NCBI GenBank assembly: GCA_035999765.1
Contig: CP108521.1
Span: 9,486,001-9,550,000 of the forward strand
Direction of reading: 5' to 3'
DNA from: Streptomyces sp. NBC_01231
GTDB taxonomy: Bacteria; Actinomycetota; Actinomycetes; Streptomycetales; Streptomycetaceae
Length of the DNA: 64,000 nt
Shown piece by piece: positions 51,111 through 59,162 of this stretch. Position 1 is the first letter of the stretch, and the number at the start of each line of letters is the position of its first letter. The translations under genes were made by a program, and so were the position numbers. The notes under the pieces are model-generated. The model did no database searches. It saw only the letters and a program-made list of their open reading frames with translations, and was not told the DNA's origin.

Positions 51111-52613
51111 GTGATCCTGTTAAGCAATCCCCGAACCCGGCGCAGACGCCTGGGAGTTGTGGCGGCGGCCGCGGGTCTGCTGGCCGCGCTTCTGACGGCG
51201 GCTCCGGCGGCCGCGACCCCCGACCCCGGGGACGCGCCCGCGAAGAGCGAGGGCGTGTCCAAGAGTGTCGAAGCAGAGGTCCGGGCGGCGATCGCGGAGG
51301 ATGAGATCCCGGCCCCGGACCAGATCGTCCACTCGGCCAACATCAAGCACCTCGCCAACGTCCCCAAGGACGTTCTGCCCGGCACCAACTCGGACCTCGC
51401 CTTCCAGGGCAAGTACGCCTATGCCGGCAACTACGACGGCTTCCGCGTCTTCGACATCAGCAACCCGAAGGCGCCGAGGACCGTCTCCCAGGTCCTGTGC
51501 CCGGGCTCGCAGAACGACATCACCGTCTCCGGCAACCTGCTGTTCCTGTCCACGGACTCCTCGCGCAGCGACAGCAGTTGCAACAGCACCACGCAGCCCG
51601 CCACCGAGAAGTCGTCGTGGGAGGGCATGAAGGTCTTCGACATCAGCGACAAGACCAACCCGAGGTACGTCGCCGCCGTCGAGACCGCCTGCGGCTCGCA
51701 CACCCACACGCTGGTGCCCGAGCGCAGGAACGTCTACCTCTACGTCTCCTCGTACTCGCCGAGCGCCACCTACCCCGACTGCCAGCCGCCGCACGACGGC
51801 ATCTCGGTCATCAAGGTGCCCCGCAACGCCCCCGAGAAGGCGGCGGTCGTGGACTTCCCGGTGCTCTTCCCCGGTGACGGCCCGGACGGCGGCGGCAACC
51901 CCGGCGCGCCCACCAACCCGGGTGTCTCCAGGACCACCGGCTGCCACGACATCACCGTGCTGCCCTCGAAGGACCTGGCGGCGGGCGCCTGCATGGGCGA
52001 CGGCATCCTGTTCTCCATCAAGGACCCCGCGCGTCCGAAGGTCATCGACCGGGTGCAGGACAACGTGAACTTCGCGTTCTGGCACTCGGCGACCTTCAAC
52101 CAGAAGGCCGACAAGGTCGTCTTCACCGACGAGTTGGGCGGCGGCGGCGCGGCCACCTGCAACGCGGCGACCGGCCCGAACCGCGGTGCGGACGGCATCT
52201 ACGACGTCGTCGGCAGGGGTGACCACCGCAAGCTGGTCTTCCGCAGCTACTACAAGATTCCGCGCCACCAGGCCGACACCGAGAACTGCGTGGCCCACAA
52301 CGGCTCGCTGATCCCGGTCAAGGGCAAGGACCTCATGGTCCAGGCGTGGTACCAGGGCGGCGTCTCCGTCTGGGACTTCACCAACTCCTCGAAGCCCAAG
52401 GAGATCGCGTACTTCGAGCGGGGCCCGCTGAGCGTCGACAAGATGACGACCGGCGGTTCCTGGTCGGCGTACTACTACAACGGCTACATCTACTCGAACG
52501 ACATCGCCAAGGGCTTCGACGTGCTGAAGCTCGACGACCGGCGCACCGACCCGGCGAAGCGGGTCCGGCTGGGCGAACTCAACGTCCAGACGCAGCCGGA
52601 CTACTTCGACTGA
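51111..52613 (+). CDS. exported LVIVD-repeat protein
   Basis: 500 residues. A basic N-terminus (NPRTRRRRLG) and hydrophobic core form a Sec signal cut after APAAA. The mature protein is a beta-propeller of LVIVD-type repeats: YAGNYDGFRVFDISNPKAPR, WEGMKVFDISDKTNPRYVAA, GGVSVWDFTNSSKPKEIAYF. Conserved His residues (GSHTHTLVP, GCHDITVL, FWHSATFN) may hold a metal. Function is unknown; its genetic pairing with a DUF305 lipoprotein suggests they act together outside the membrane. GTG at 51111 follows GGGAGGGAACA. Its 3' end overlaps the convergent TetR gene by 13 bp. Confidence 0.88.
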   Translation: MILLSNPRTRRRRLGVVAAAAGLLAALLTAAPAAATPDPGDAPAKSEGVSKSVEAEVRAAIAEDEIPAPDQIVHSANIKHLANVPKDVLPGTNSDLAFQGKYAYAGNYDGFRVFDISNPKAPRTVSQVLCPGSQNDITVSGNLLFLSTDSSRSDSSCNSTTQPATEKSSWEGMKVFDISDKTNPRYVAAVETACGSHTHTLVPERRNVYLYVSSYSPSATYPDCQPPHDGISVIKVPRNAPEKAAVVDFPVLFPGDGPDGGGNPGAPTNPGVSRTTGCHDITVLPSKDLAAGACMGDGILFSIKDPARPKVIDRVQDNVNFAFWHSATFNQKADKVVFTDELGGGGAATCNAATGPNRGADGIYDVVGRGDHRKLVFRSYYKIPRHQADTENCVAHNGSLIPVKGKDLMVQAWYQGGVSVWDFTNSSKPKEIAYFERGPLSVDKMTTGGSWSAYYYNGYIYSNDIAKGFDVLKLDDRRTDPAKRVRLGELNVQTQPDYFD

Positions 52614-53290
52614 CGGTCCCCGCCGCATTCCGGCGCGGGCCCGGTCGCGAAGAATCTCGACAGGTCGGTGTCACCGGTCCCGTCGGACGCCATGGAGGTG
52701 TCCGGCGGGACCCCCTGCTCCCAGTCGATCCGGTAGCGCTTGAACAACTCGGCCCGCAGCGCCGGCACGGGCATCGGCGCGCCGGGCACCAGTGCCGCGT
52801 AGACCGCGCCCATGAGCAGCGCGCGCAGCATCGGGTAGTCGGCGTCGACGTCCTGCGAGCCGTCGCGGGCCACGGTGTCGCGCAGCAGCTCGGCCAGGCG
52901 CCGCTGCTCCGGGCACGGCACGAACCCCTCGGCGTGCAGCAGCCCGGCCATGTGCTGGCGCATCAGCAGGGGCCGGTCCCGTGCCAGCCCCAGGATCGCG
53001 TCGATGGCCCGGGCCATCCGCTCCCGGCCGTCCAGGGTGCGAGGCTCGCGCTCCAGCGCCTCCTCCAGCGTGCGGTGCATCAGCCGGTGCACGGCGGACT
53101 GCACCAGCGTGCGTTTGCCGGGGAAGTAGTACGACACCAGCCCGCGCGCCGAGCCGGCCCGGTCCGCGATGTCGCCGAGGGTCGTCGCCTCGTACCCGCG
53201 CTCACTCACCAGCTCGACCGCCGCCTGCAGAAGCCGCTCCCGGGAACGCCGCCGCAACTCTTCATTGACCGAGGCGCTGCGCGGGGACAT
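52601..53290 (-). CDS. TetR/AcrR family regulator
   Basis: 229 residues. N-terminal helix-turn-helix (RLLQAAVELVSERGYEATTL, then DRAGSARGLVSYYFPGKRTL) and an all-helical ligand domain (AIDAILGLARDRPLLMRQHM, YPMLRALLMGAVYAALVPG). A 21-bp dyad (53305-53325) lies 14 bp upstream of the start codon, which fits autorepression. No transporter gene adjoins, so the regulated function and ligand are unknown. Confidence 0.9.
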   Translation of the reverse strand: MSPRSASVNEELRRRSRERLLQAAVELVSERGYEATTLGDIADRAGSARGLVSYYFPGKRTLVQSAVHRLMHRTLEEALEREPRTLDGRERMARAIDAILGLARDRPLLMRQHMAGLLHAEGFVPCPEQRRLAELLRDTVARDGSQDVDADYPMLRALLMGAVYAALVPGAPMPVPALRAELFKRYRIDWEQGVPPDTSMASDGTGDTDLSRFFATGPAPECGGDRQSK

Positions 53291-53304
53291 GCTGTAACTC
53301 CTGC

Positions 53305-53325
53305 GTTGACTGGCTGCCAGCCAAC
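53305..53325. promoter_or_regulatory. 21-bp dyad, probable TetR operator
   Basis: GTTGACTGGC-T-GCCAGCCAAC: two 10-bp arms around one base with a single mismatch. The site is immediately upstream of the TetR gene. Confidence 0.75.
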
Positions 53326-53530
53326 TATACTCAGAGCGTCCGGACCGGTGCCCGTGAGGGCGCGGTCGGGGCTGCCGTCTGCCCTGGGCGACGCGGGGGA
53401 TCGTCCAGGGTGGGCGAGCATCTCGCCCGGTGGTGGCCTTGGGCTACTTTCCGGCGGCTCTCGCCACTCGGCTGCGGCCCGGCCGGGCTGGGTTTCCCCT
53501 CGGACGGCGGGGCCGGGCCTCGCGCAGAGG

Positions 53531-54223
53531 TCAGCCGACCAGGCCGAGCACCGGCCGCAGCCCGTCCGGTCGCTGCGTCACCGGCAGATGGTCCACGAAG
53601 TGGACCCCGCAGCCCAGAGCTGTCGCGCCGCCGTCCGCGCGCCGGTCGTCGCCGACCATCAGGACGTCACGAGGATCGGCGTCGAGTGCCGCGCAGGCCG
53701 TCGCGAACAGCCGTGGGTCAGGCTTCTGGATGCCGTGCTCGTACGACAGCACATAGGTGTCGATGTACGGATCGAGTCCGTGCTCGCGGAACACCGGGCG
53801 CAGATCCCAGCCGATGTTGCTGACCACGCCCACCCCGATCCCACGCTCGCGCAGCGTGCGCAGCACCTCGGCGGCGTCGGGGTACGGGGCCCAGGCGGCC
53901 GGAGTCATGTGCCGGTCGTACAGCGCGTCGTGCAACGCGGGGTCGGGCAGCGGTACTTGGCGGGCGAGGCCGGTGTACGCGGCCCGGTGCAGTTCGGCGC
54001 TCTTGTCGCGGTTCTCCCAGAGGGGGGCGAGCTCGTCGGGGACCGGACGTATCGCGAAGGCCCCGCCGGGCAGCGCGCCGACGCTCTCCAGATCCTGCGC
54101 GGCCCGCAGCAACTCGGGCTCGGGAAGGGCGAGTTCGGCCTGCGTCAGGACAGCTCGCAGCCACGATTCACCGGACTCGATACGGAAGAGGGTCCCTGAG
54201 AAGTCGAACAACACGGCAGCCAT
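53531..54223 (-). CDS. HAD family hydrolase with DxS motif
   Basis: 230 residues. HAD motif I reads FDFSGTLF: the nucleophile Asp is present but the second acid (usually D-x-D) is Ser, as in non-phosphomonoesterase branches such as phosphonatases and dehalogenases. Motif II is VVSNIG, motif III is the Lys of GIQKPDPRLF and motif IV is MVGDDRRAD. The cap is helical. The substrate cannot be predicted. It follows the PAP2 gene by 9 bp on the same strand. Confidence 0.85.
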   Translation of the reverse strand: MAAVLFDFSGTLFRIESGESWLRAVLTQAELALPEPELLRAAQDLESVGALPGGAFAIRPVPDELAPLWENRDKSAELHRAAYTGLARQVPLPDPALHDALYDRHMTPAAWAPYPDAAEVLRTLRERGIGVGVVSNIGWDLRPVFREHGLDPYIDTYVLSYEHGIQKPDPRLFATACAALDADPRDVLMVGDDRRADGGATALGCGVHFVDHLPVTQRPDGLRPVLGLVG

Positions 54224-54232
54224 GGGGTGATC

Positions 54233-54934
54233 CTACGAGGCCGGATTTCCCGCCGGCGGGGTGTCCGGCCGCCAGCGCAGGTGGGCCAGTACCGCCAGGG
54301 CCACCGTCAGCGCGCCCAGAAGCCAGCCGCCGAGCACGTCCGTGGACCAGTGGACGCCGAGCCAGATCCGGGTGAGGCCGACGCCGACGACGGAGAGCAC
54401 GGAGAGGGTCAGGACCGTGTTCCACAGGGCGCCGCCCGCGCCGTGGCGGTGCAGCAGCCACAGGAGCAGACCGCAGACGACCGTGGCGGTCATGGCGTGG
54501 CCCGAGGGGAAGGCCGCGAAGTGGGCCGTGTCGACGGGGTCGGGCCAGACCGGCCGGGCCCGCCCGACCGCGGTCTTGAGTACCTGCTGCACCAGCGTGC
54601 CCAGCGCGCAGGTGGCGGTGAGCCACCCGGCCGTCCACCAGTCCGCGTGCCGCCACACCAGCCACACCACGACGACCGCGCACAGGAGGCGCATCGCCCA
54701 CGGGTCCCAGATCCAGTCCGTCAGGATCCGGAACGTGTGGGTGACACCGCGTTCGTCCACCGCCCAGCGGTGGGTGGTGCGGGCGATGTCCTCGTCGAGG
54801 GTGATCAGGGGAGGCCATTCCACCGCGACCAGCACGAGGAGCAGCGTGGAGCACAGCGCGAGGACGCCGGCGGCGCGGGCGGCGGTGCGGTGCGCCGGCG
54901 GGCGGGGCGGGGAGTCGACGGGCGGAGTGTGCAT
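54233..54934 (-). CDS. PAP2 family membrane phosphatase
   Basis: 233 residues, about five or six membrane segments. The three phosphatase motifs are KTAVGRARP, PSGHAMTA and TRIWLGVHWSTDVLGG (Lys/Arg-Pro, Ser-Gly-His, and Arg-x5-His-x3-Asp), so the active site is complete and faces outward. Likely substrates are lipid phosphates such as phosphatidate or undecaprenyl pyrophosphate. The ATG at 54934 is an internal start of a longer open frame; family similarity begins about 20 residues later. Confidence 0.9.
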   Translation of the reverse strand: MHTPPVDSPPRPPAHRTAARAAGVLALCSTLLLVLVAVEWPPLITLDEDIARTTHRWAVDERGVTHTFRILTDWIWDPWAMRLLCAVVVVWLVWRHADWWTAGWLTATCALGTLVQQVLKTAVGRARPVWPDPVDTAHFAAFPSGHAMTATVVCGLLLWLLHRHGAGGALWNTVLTLSVLSVVGVGLTRIWLGVHWSTDVLGGWLLGALTVALAVLAHLRWRPDTPPAGNPAS

Positions 54935-55065
54935 GGTGCGATCCTCGCCGAACTGTGGGGCGTGAGGCCAATCCCGGGCGAGATCAAGCCGATGCCGAGG
55001 TGATCTCGGTGCGCCGCCGGGGTGTCCTCGCGGCTCGGGCGGGCCCGGGGGAGGCGTCCTGTCGG

Positions 55066-55998
55066 TCACCCCAGTGCGCGTAGCCCCGGCACGAACGCCA
55101 CCAGCACCGGGACGACCGGAACCAGCGCGGCGGCCGCGGTCAGCCTGAGCCGGCGGGCCGCGGTGAACCGGACCGGGGGAGCGAGCAGGCGATGCACCCG
55201 CCGGGGCAGATGGGCGTGCGGGGCCGGGACGGGGCCGAACACGCCCCGGTCCTCGTTGAGCTCGACCAGGGCGAGCGCCGTGGTCAGTCGGCCGAAGCGG
55301 CGGGACGCCATGTCGTCCGCGGCGAGTTCGACCAGTCGATGCATCGCGTCCCGGAACGCGGCGAACACCGGAACCTGCGGAAACCCGTCGGCCAGGGCGG
55401 CCGAGCAGTGCAGCAGCCAGTCGTGCCGGGCCTGGGCGTGTCCCTCCTCGTGTGCGGCGAGGGCGTCCAGTTGCCGCCCCTTCAGACGGCGCAAGGCGGC
55501 CGTGGTGACGACGAGCCGCGGCCTCGCACCCGCCAGCCACCAGGCGTCGGGCCGCTCGCCCTCCAGCACCACGAGCCGGCTGCCGGGCTCCTCACCGGGC
55601 AACAGCGGGGCCCGGACGAGGAGTTCGCCCTGCCGCAGCCTGCGTCGGGCCCGCGCGCGGACCACCTCACGCACCAGCATCGCCGCACTCCACATCCCGC
55701 CACAGGCCAGTGCCACGGCGGTGGTCGCGGCCCACGGGCCGGCCGTGCCGAGGGTGTAGGCAGCAACGACGGTGTTCGGCGCGGGCGCGAACACATGGCC
55801 GCGGACCGCCTGCCAGGCCGTCGCCGCGCTGAGCGTCATCGACAACGCGCAGCACACCAGGACGGCCGCCACCACGCACTGCCACACCCACAGGGCGAGG
55901 ACGGGCTCGTGGTCCGCCCAGTCGGCCCGGGCCAGCAGCCGCGGAGCGACGACGGCGGTCAGGGCGCCGAGCAGCAACAGTGCCGCGGGGAGCATCAT
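55066..55998 (-). CDS. M56 family membrane metallopeptidase (BlaR1-like sensor domain)
   Basis: 310 residues, with membrane segments at the N-terminus (LPAALLLLGALTAVVAP, VLALWVWQCVVAAVLVCC), a cytoplasmic zinc peptidase core with HEEGH (the HExxH site) and ELAADDMASRRFG holding the third ligand Glu, and C-terminal membrane segments. In BlaR1/MecR1 such proteins cleave a BlaI-type repressor. No BlaI gene is next to it here, which is unusual. Upstream on the same strand is the DUF5134 gene, 95 bp away. Confidence 0.85.
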   Translation of the reverse strand: MMLPAALLLLGALTAVVAPRLLARADWADHEPVLALWVWQCVVAAVLVCCALSMTLSAATAWQAVRGHVFAPAPNTVVAAYTLGTAGPWAATTAVALACGGMWSAAMLVREVVRARARRRLRQGELLVRAPLLPGEEPGSRLVVLEGERPDAWWLAGARPRLVVTTAALRRLKGRQLDALAAHEEGHAQARHDWLLHCSAALADGFPQVPVFAAFRDAMHRLVELAADDMASRRFGRLTTALALVELNEDRGVFGPVPAPHAHLPRRVHRLLAPPVRFTAARRLRLTAAAALVPVVPVLVAFVPGLRALG

Positions 55999-56093
55999 GG
56001 GAGCAGACTATGAGCGCGACACCGCTCACAGGTACGGCCCCCGAGACCGAAGTGACGCAGGCAACGGTTCGTCCGTCGTGCCGGGCCGGCGCG

Positions 56094-56633
56094 TCAGAGC
56101 GTCAGCAGCATCGTCACCATCGCGATCCCCATCGACAGCCGGCACGCCCGCGCCAGCTCCGGCCGGTCCGCCCACCCCACGGTCTCGCCTCCGCCGCCGG
56201 CCGGGACCAGCCGTACGCCGGACAGCAGGACGTACCCCGCGAAGTAGAGCAGCAGAGCCCCGGTCACCAGCGGCACCCCCGCGCCGCCGTGGCCGCCGTG
56301 CCGTTCCGGGGAGGCGGCCATGACCGCGGCCATGTAGACCATGGCCAAGGCCCCCACGAGGTGGTGCAGGTGATGTGCGCCGGCCCGCGCCGCCCACAAG
56401 GCGTGCAGCGCGGCCGCGCCGAACACGAAGGCATAGGCGGGCCAGGCCCAGGACGGCGGGGTGAACGCCGCCGCCGGTACGGCCATCGCGGCCATGCCGA
56501 AACCCATCAGTGCCTCGCCGCCCGCGGCCCGGCGCTGCTCCTCGACGCCACTGCGCATCCGCCGCAGGCAGTACGCCCCGGCCGCCGCGCACAGCACCAC
56601 CAGCAGCCAGCCGGGCGAAGCCGGTCCGTGCAC
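56094..56633 (-). CDS. DUF5134 membrane protein
   Basis: 179 residues with about five hydrophobic segments and several His residues in short loops (AGAHHLHHLVG, SPERHGGHGG). It matches the actinobacterial DUF5134 family, often found beside M56 peptidase genes; the function is unknown. I choose the GTG at 56633, with GGAGG at a normal distance; the GTG at 56639 is almost on top of it. Confidence 0.75.
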   Translation of the reverse strand: MHGPASPGWLLVVLCAAAGAYCLRRMRSGVEEQRRAAGGEALMGFGMAAMAVPAAAFTPPSWAWPAYAFVFGAAALHALWAARAGAHHLHHLVGALAMVYMAAVMAASPERHGGHGGAGVPLVTGALLLYFAGYVLLSGVRLVPAGGGGETVGWADRPELARACRLSMGIAMVTMLLTL

Positions 56634-56768
56634 GCCCACCTCCCCGCTCGGCGGTGCTCGTCGATGCTCGACGGTCGGTCAAGGAATGCCCCCGCCCCGC
56701 GGCGCGCAAGCGGGCGCAAGGGGGTATACGGGGAGCATTCGACGGAGCACAGCAGGTCAGAGAGCATT

Positions 56769-56782
56769 TTTTACGAGTAAAA
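56769..56782. promoter_or_regulatory. palindrome upstream of the FUSC-MarR operon
   Basis: TTTTAC-GA-GTAAAA, perfect 14-bp symmetry in an unusually A/T-rich stretch, 22 bp before the FUSC start. MarR-type regulators bind such palindromes; the second gene of the operon encodes one. Confidence 0.6.
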
Positions 56783-56803
56783 CACCTGCTAAGCTTCTAC
56801 CTC

Positions 56804-58480
56804 ATGAGCCGTGCGACCCCCACCCCCGACACCCCGCCCGCCCGACGCCTCCCGCTGGCCGGTGTGCTGCGCCTCGGCCGGCCTTCCGACATCTGGTTCA
56901 AACCCGCCCTGAGCGTGGTCGTCGCGGTCGCCCCGCCCAATCTGACCCTGCTGGCGCTCGGCCGGCTCGACCTGGCGATGTACGCGATGGCCGGGTCCCT
57001 GTGCGCGCTGTACGCCCACAACCGCCCCTACGCCGCTCGGGCCCGCGCCCTGGCCTGGGTCGTGCTCGGCATGCTCGGCGGACTCGCGGTCGCGCTGGTC
57101 ACGGCCTCGCTCACCGGCAGCGCCGTCGTCCTGGTGACCGTCGGCGCCGTCCTGGCCGCCGTACAGAAGACGCTGTGCGACGCCACTCGCGTGGGGCCGC
57201 CCGGCAACGTGGTCCTCACCTTCATCAGTTCCGCCGCGCTGTTCGCTCCTCAGACCCTCGGCCAGGTCCCCGGCCACCTGGCGCTGGCCGCGGGGACGGG
57301 CGGGTGGGCCTGGCTCGTCGGCATGGCGCCCGGGCTGCTGCGCCCGCACGGTCCCGAGCGCCGCGCCACCGCACACGCCCTGGACGCGGCGGCCGCCCAC
57401 GCCGCCACCAGTGGCGGCGTGGGCGGACACGCGAAGGCCCGCGCCGCCGCGGCCGCCGCCGTACAGGCCGCCTGGCAGAGCCTGCTGTCCGCCGGTGGCC
57501 GCACCACGACCCGGCGCGCCCTCGAACGGCTCCTGGTCCGTGCCGAGGTCGCCCTCTCCGCCCCCGCCGACACGGACCCGCGGCGGCTGCGCGCCTGGGC
57601 ACGCGACCTGCGCGGCACCGGACCGGTCCCATCAGTGGCCGAACGGCCGGCCGAGACCGCCGAACTACTCGGCGTCGACGCCGAACTCGCCGCCCCGGCC
57701 CGCCCGTGGTGGACCCGCCTCGGCCCGCTGACCCCGCTCGCCCTGCGTACCGCCCTCGGCTGCGCCCTCGCCGGCTACGCCTCCCTCGCGCTCGGTGTCG
57801 GCCGCCCCTACTGGGCCCTGGTCACGGCCGCCTCGCTCTACCAGGCGAACCTCACCCTCACCTGGACCCGGGGCGTCCAGCGCGTGGTCGGCAACCTCGT
57901 CGGCGTCCTCCTCTTCGCCGCGGTGGCTCCACTGGCCCACCTCGGCCCGACGGCGCTGGTCCTGTGCTGCCTCGCCTTCAACTTCGGGGCGGAGGCGCTG
58001 ATGAGCCGCAACTACTGGCTCGGCAGCGTCTGCGTGACCCCGATGGCGCTGCTCATCACCGAGTTCGCCGGCTTCCAGCAGCCCGGACAGCTGATCGTCG
58101 AGAGGGCCGTGGACACCCTCGTCGGAGCCCTGGTCGGCCTCGCCGCGGCCGTCGCCGTCACCAACCGCCGCGCGGGCGACCGCGTCGGGCACGCGCTGAC
58201 CGGCGTCGAGCGTGCCCGCGAACATGCCGCCCGGCTCCTGGCCGAGCCGGACCCCGCGCCGGGCGCCCTCGAAGCCGCCCGGCGCGGCCTCTCCGCCGCC
58301 CTGCTGGAGCTGCGCGGCACGGTGGAGGCCGCGTCCGGCGAGTGGTGGCAGCGTGCCCTGCCGCACGAGAGGGTCGTGCACGCCGAACAGTCCGGACACC
58401 GTACGCTCGCGGCGACGGTTCGGCGCCAGGGGCTGCACCTGGACCGGCACACGGACACGACGGAGGGCGTACGGCCATGA
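56804..58480 (+). CDS. FUSC family membrane protein
   Basis: 558 residues. Two blocks of membrane segments (about 30-175 and 320-460) are each followed by cytoplasmic helices. The second block shows GRPYWALVTAASLYQANLTL and FNFGAEALMSRNYWLGSVCV, FUSC family features. It probably exports aromatic or other hydrophobic acids. Start: ATG at 56804, just after a palindrome and a TAAGCT box. It overlaps the MarR gene by 4 bp (58477-58480), so the exporter and its regulator are coupled. Confidence 0.85.
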   Translation: MSRATPTPDTPPARRLPLAGVLRLGRPSDIWFKPALSVVVAVAPPNLTLLALGRLDLAMYAMAGSLCALYAHNRPYAARARALAWVVLGMLGGLAVALVTASLTGSAVVLVTVGAVLAAVQKTLCDATRVGPPGNVVLTFISSAALFAPQTLGQVPGHLALAAGTGGWAWLVGMAPGLLRPHGPERRATAHALDAAAAHAATSGGVGGHAKARAAAAAAVQAAWQSLLSAGGRTTTRRALERLLVRAEVALSAPADTDPRRLRAWARDLRGTGPVPSVAERPAETAELLGVDAELAAPARPWWTRLGPLTPLALRTALGCALAGYASLALGVGRPYWALVTAASLYQANLTLTWTRGVQRVVGNLVGVLLFAAVAPLAHLGPTALVLCCLAFNFGAEALMSRNYWLGSVCVTPMALLITEFAGFQQPGQLIVERAVDTLVGALVGLAAAVAVTNRRAGDRVGHALTGVERAREHAARLLAEPDPAPGALEAARRGLSAALLELRGTVEAASGEWWQRALPHERVVHAEQSGHRTLAATVRRQGLHLDRHTDTTEGVRP

Positions 58481-59025
58481 CGGCGACCGGTGGAGGGCCG
58501 ATGACGGCACAGGACGCGACCAGGAGCGACACGGTCTCCGCGGTCGTACGGCAGTGGCAGGCCGTCCACCCCGATCTCGACACCGGCCCCATGGAGATCA
58601 TCGGCCGGGTCAACCGCTGTGCCGCCCTCCTCCAACAGGCCGAGGACGCCCCGCTGCGCCGGGCCGGCCTCAGCCGCCCCGAGTTCGACCTGCTCGGCGC
58701 GCTGCGCCGCACCGGCCACGAGCTCACCCCCGGCGAACTGGCCCGCGAGACCTTCTCCTCGGGCGCCGCCGTCACCAAGCGCCTCAAGGCCCTGACCGAG
58801 CGCGGTCTGGTCGAGCGGCGCGGCGACACCCGCGACCGCCGCGTCGCCCACGTCCGTCTCACGGACTCCGGACGCGACCTGGTCGACGGCATCCTCCCCG
58901 AACAGCTCGCCTACGAGACCTCCGTGCTGTCGGGAATCGACCCGGCCCATCGGGACGAACTGTCCGACCTGCTCGCCGGGTTGCTGAGCCGGCTGGAGGG
59001 CCGCCTCGGAGCGCCACGCCCCTGA
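58477..59025 (+). CDS. MarR family transcriptional regulator
   Basis: 182 residues. Winged helix: LSRPEFDLLGALRRTGHELT, then LARETFSSGAAVTKRLKALT and LVERRGDTRDRRVAHVRLTD, whose DxR wing (DTRDRR) is typical. Two starts are possible: ATG at 58477 (ATGA overlap with the FUSC gene, GGAGGG nine bases before) and ATG at 58501 (GGAGGG closer). It probably represses its own operon through the 56769 palindrome and responds to the compound the FUSC protein exports. Confidence 0.9.
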   Translation: MTATGGGPMTAQDATRSDTVSAVVRQWQAVHPDLDTGPMEIIGRVNRCAALLQQAEDAPLRRAGLSRPEFDLLGALRRTGHELTPGELARETFSSGAAVTKRLKALTERGLVERRGDTRDRRVAHVRLTDSGRDLVDGILPEQLAYETSVLSGIDPAHRDELSDLLAGLLSRLEGRLGAPRP

Positions 59026-59162
59026 GTTCCCTCCGGTGCCCCCGGCTCCGCAAGTTTCGAAGCCTGCGTGCCATTGACGCGGCCGACGTGCCCTTCTTAC
59101 GTTCGACCAGGCCGGTTCGGATCATCGACTGGCGTACGACATGCCGGACGAAGGATGATGCC

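Noticed and set aside
58212..59160. Extension of the 59163 glycosidase frame upstream through the MarR gene
   Set aside because: The added sequence is antisense-like or out-of-frame translation of the FUSC and MarR genes, and the GTG at 59163 has its own ribosome binding site.
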